Assembly (NCBI GenBank): GCA_934728205.1
Contig: CAKVEH010000083.1
Location: 1-6,137 of the forward strand
Source of the DNA: an uncultured Helicobacteraceae bacterium
GTDB lineage: Bacteria > Campylobacterota > Campylobacteria > Campylobacterales > Helicobacteraceae
DNA length: 6,137 bases
Direction: 5' to 3'
This document shows, in pieces, positions 5,455 to 6,137 of the stretch (position 1 is its first letter; each line of letters starts with the position of its first letter). The notes beneath the pieces were generated by a model. That model searched no databases. It saw nothing but the letters and a program-made list of their open reading frames with translations, and was not told where the DNA came from. Both the position numbers and the translations under genes were made by a program.

Positions 5455-6137
5455 ATGTTTTCTCACTTGGAATGCGTTATGAATGCGACAAAAAATAGTG
5501 GCGTTGTCTTTGGGATTAGCAATCGTTTTGGCGGAGTGAGTAATGCGCCATTTGATAGCCTCAATCTTTCTTTTAATGTGGGTGATAATCAAAATGCTGT
5601 AATAAAAAATATTGACTTGCTTTTGCAACATTTTGCTAAAAATGGACAGGATTTGCCGTGCATAAAAGATTACAACCACTCATTGCGCACTGATAATGTA
5701 AATTTCCTCACACAGATTCACAGCACAAACTCAATCATTATCACCAAACCTAATGGCATACATAACGCTGGAGAGGCTGATGCGCTCATCACCAACCAAA
5801 AAGGGATTAACCTTTTAATCCTCATAGCAGATTGCAATCCTGTGCTCTTTTTTGATAAAAAAAATTGTGTTGTAGCTATTATACACGCTGGAAGAGAGGG
5901 GGTTTTTAAGCATATTTGCACACACACTTTTACACAAATGCAAAAAACATTTTGCACTAATGCAAGCGATATTTTTGCCTTTGTAGGGGTTGGAATTAGG
6001 CAATGTTGCTATGAAGTGGGTGAAGAAATTATAATGAGACTTAGCGTGCAACAAAGAGAATCTTATACACGCAAAACACCCAAAAATTCTTATATGCTCG
6101 ATTTAAGTGCAATGTTACGAGATGAATTCATTTCGCT
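5455..6137 (+). CDS. pgeF: YfiH/PgeF/YlmD-family multicopper-like protein (purine nucleoside phosphorylase / 'polyphenol oxidase'), 3' partial
   Basis: The frame is open from the ATG at 5455, preceded by AAGGAG with 5-nt spacing, to the window end, giving 227 residues. The family usually has about 240-260 residues, so only the tail is missing. Family hallmarks in order: RFGGVSNAPFDSLNLS (24-39) with NVGD; TQIHST with H89; EADALITNQKG (107-117); ADCNPVLFFD with C127; IIHAGREG with H144; VGVGIRQCCYEVGEE (177-191); and YMLDLSAM (213-220). H89, C127 and H144 match the His-Cys-His metal ligands of the family. Characterised members act as purine nucleoside phosphorylase/adenosine deaminase (human LACC1 and bacterial homologues). 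E. coli YfiH/PgeF has been described as a peptidoglycan editing factor. The older label 'laccase/polyphenol oxidase' is doubtful. The usual HAGWRG is HAGREG here. It is transcribed divergently from nrfH and is not obviously related in function. The family is clear; the gene symbol is provisional. Confidence 0.88.
   Translation, partial: MFSHLECVMNATKNSGVVFGISNRFGGVSNAPFDSLNLSFNVGDNQNAVIKNIDLLLQHFAKNGQDLPCIKDYNHSLRTDNVNFLTQIHSTNSIIITKPNGIHNAGEADALITNQKGINLLILIADCNPVLFFDKKNCVVAIIHAGREGVFKHICTHTFTQMQKTFCTNASDIFAFVGVGIRQCCYEVGEEIIMRLSVQQRESYTRKTPKNSYMLDLSAMLRDEFIS

Noticed and set aside
5413..6054. Three minus-strand open frames opposite the pgeF-like gene
   Set aside because: The plus strand here encodes a clear family protein with a good ribosome binding site; the opposite frames have no recognisable motif.

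Overview
The window looks like chromosomal DNA of an epsilonproteobacterium (Campylobacterota), most likely Helicobacter or a close relative. I judge this from the AT-rich intergenic DNA, the many AGATTCT/AGAATCT words, the Campylobacter-style NrfA in which all five haem motifs are CXXCH, and the NrfH-NrfA gene order. This is recognition by eye, not a database match, and the species is not determined.

Layout from left to right. (1) Positions 1-225, plus strand: the last 74 codons of a gene whose tail resembles a type I restriction specificity (HsdS) or TRD-type protein. A perfect 12-bp hairpin overlaps its stop codon. (2) Positions 312-2555, minus strand: a complete, canonical pyruvate formate-lyase (pflB). 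(3) Positions 2556-2777: a non-coding stretch holding a strong intrinsic terminator for the gene to its right and a pflB leader with a tandem 13-nt repeat enclosed by an inverted repeat. (4) Positions 2778-4646 and 4689-5192, minus strand: nrfA and nrfH, the catalytic and quinol-oxidising subunits of ammonia-forming nitrite reductase, transcribed nrfH then nrfA with 42 nt between them. (5) Positions 5193-5454: a divergent promoter region with a nested hairpin in the nrfH leader, a CCUCC tract complementary to the nrfH Shine-Dalgarno sequence, and an A10 homopolymer. (6) Positions 5455-6137, plus strand: a purine nucleoside phosphorylase / polyphenol oxidase-like protein (YfiH/PgeF/YlmD family), cut by the window end.

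How the genes may work together. PflB makes acetyl-CoA and formate from pyruvate. Formate dehydrogenase, not in this window, can pass formate electrons to menaquinone. NrfH oxidises menaquinol and NrfA reduces nitrite to ammonium in the periplasm. A formate-producing enzyme therefore sits directly behind a formate-linked respiratory reductase. The terminator between them indicates that pflB is a separate transcription unit, so the link is physical proximity and possibly shared regulation, not a proven operon. No PFL-activating enzyme, no nrf-specific haem lyase, and no RNA gene, insertion sequence or CRISPR array is visible. I found no clearly undescribed system; the most informative points are the pflB-nrf adjacency, the lysine-free NrfA active-site haem motif and the two structured leaders.
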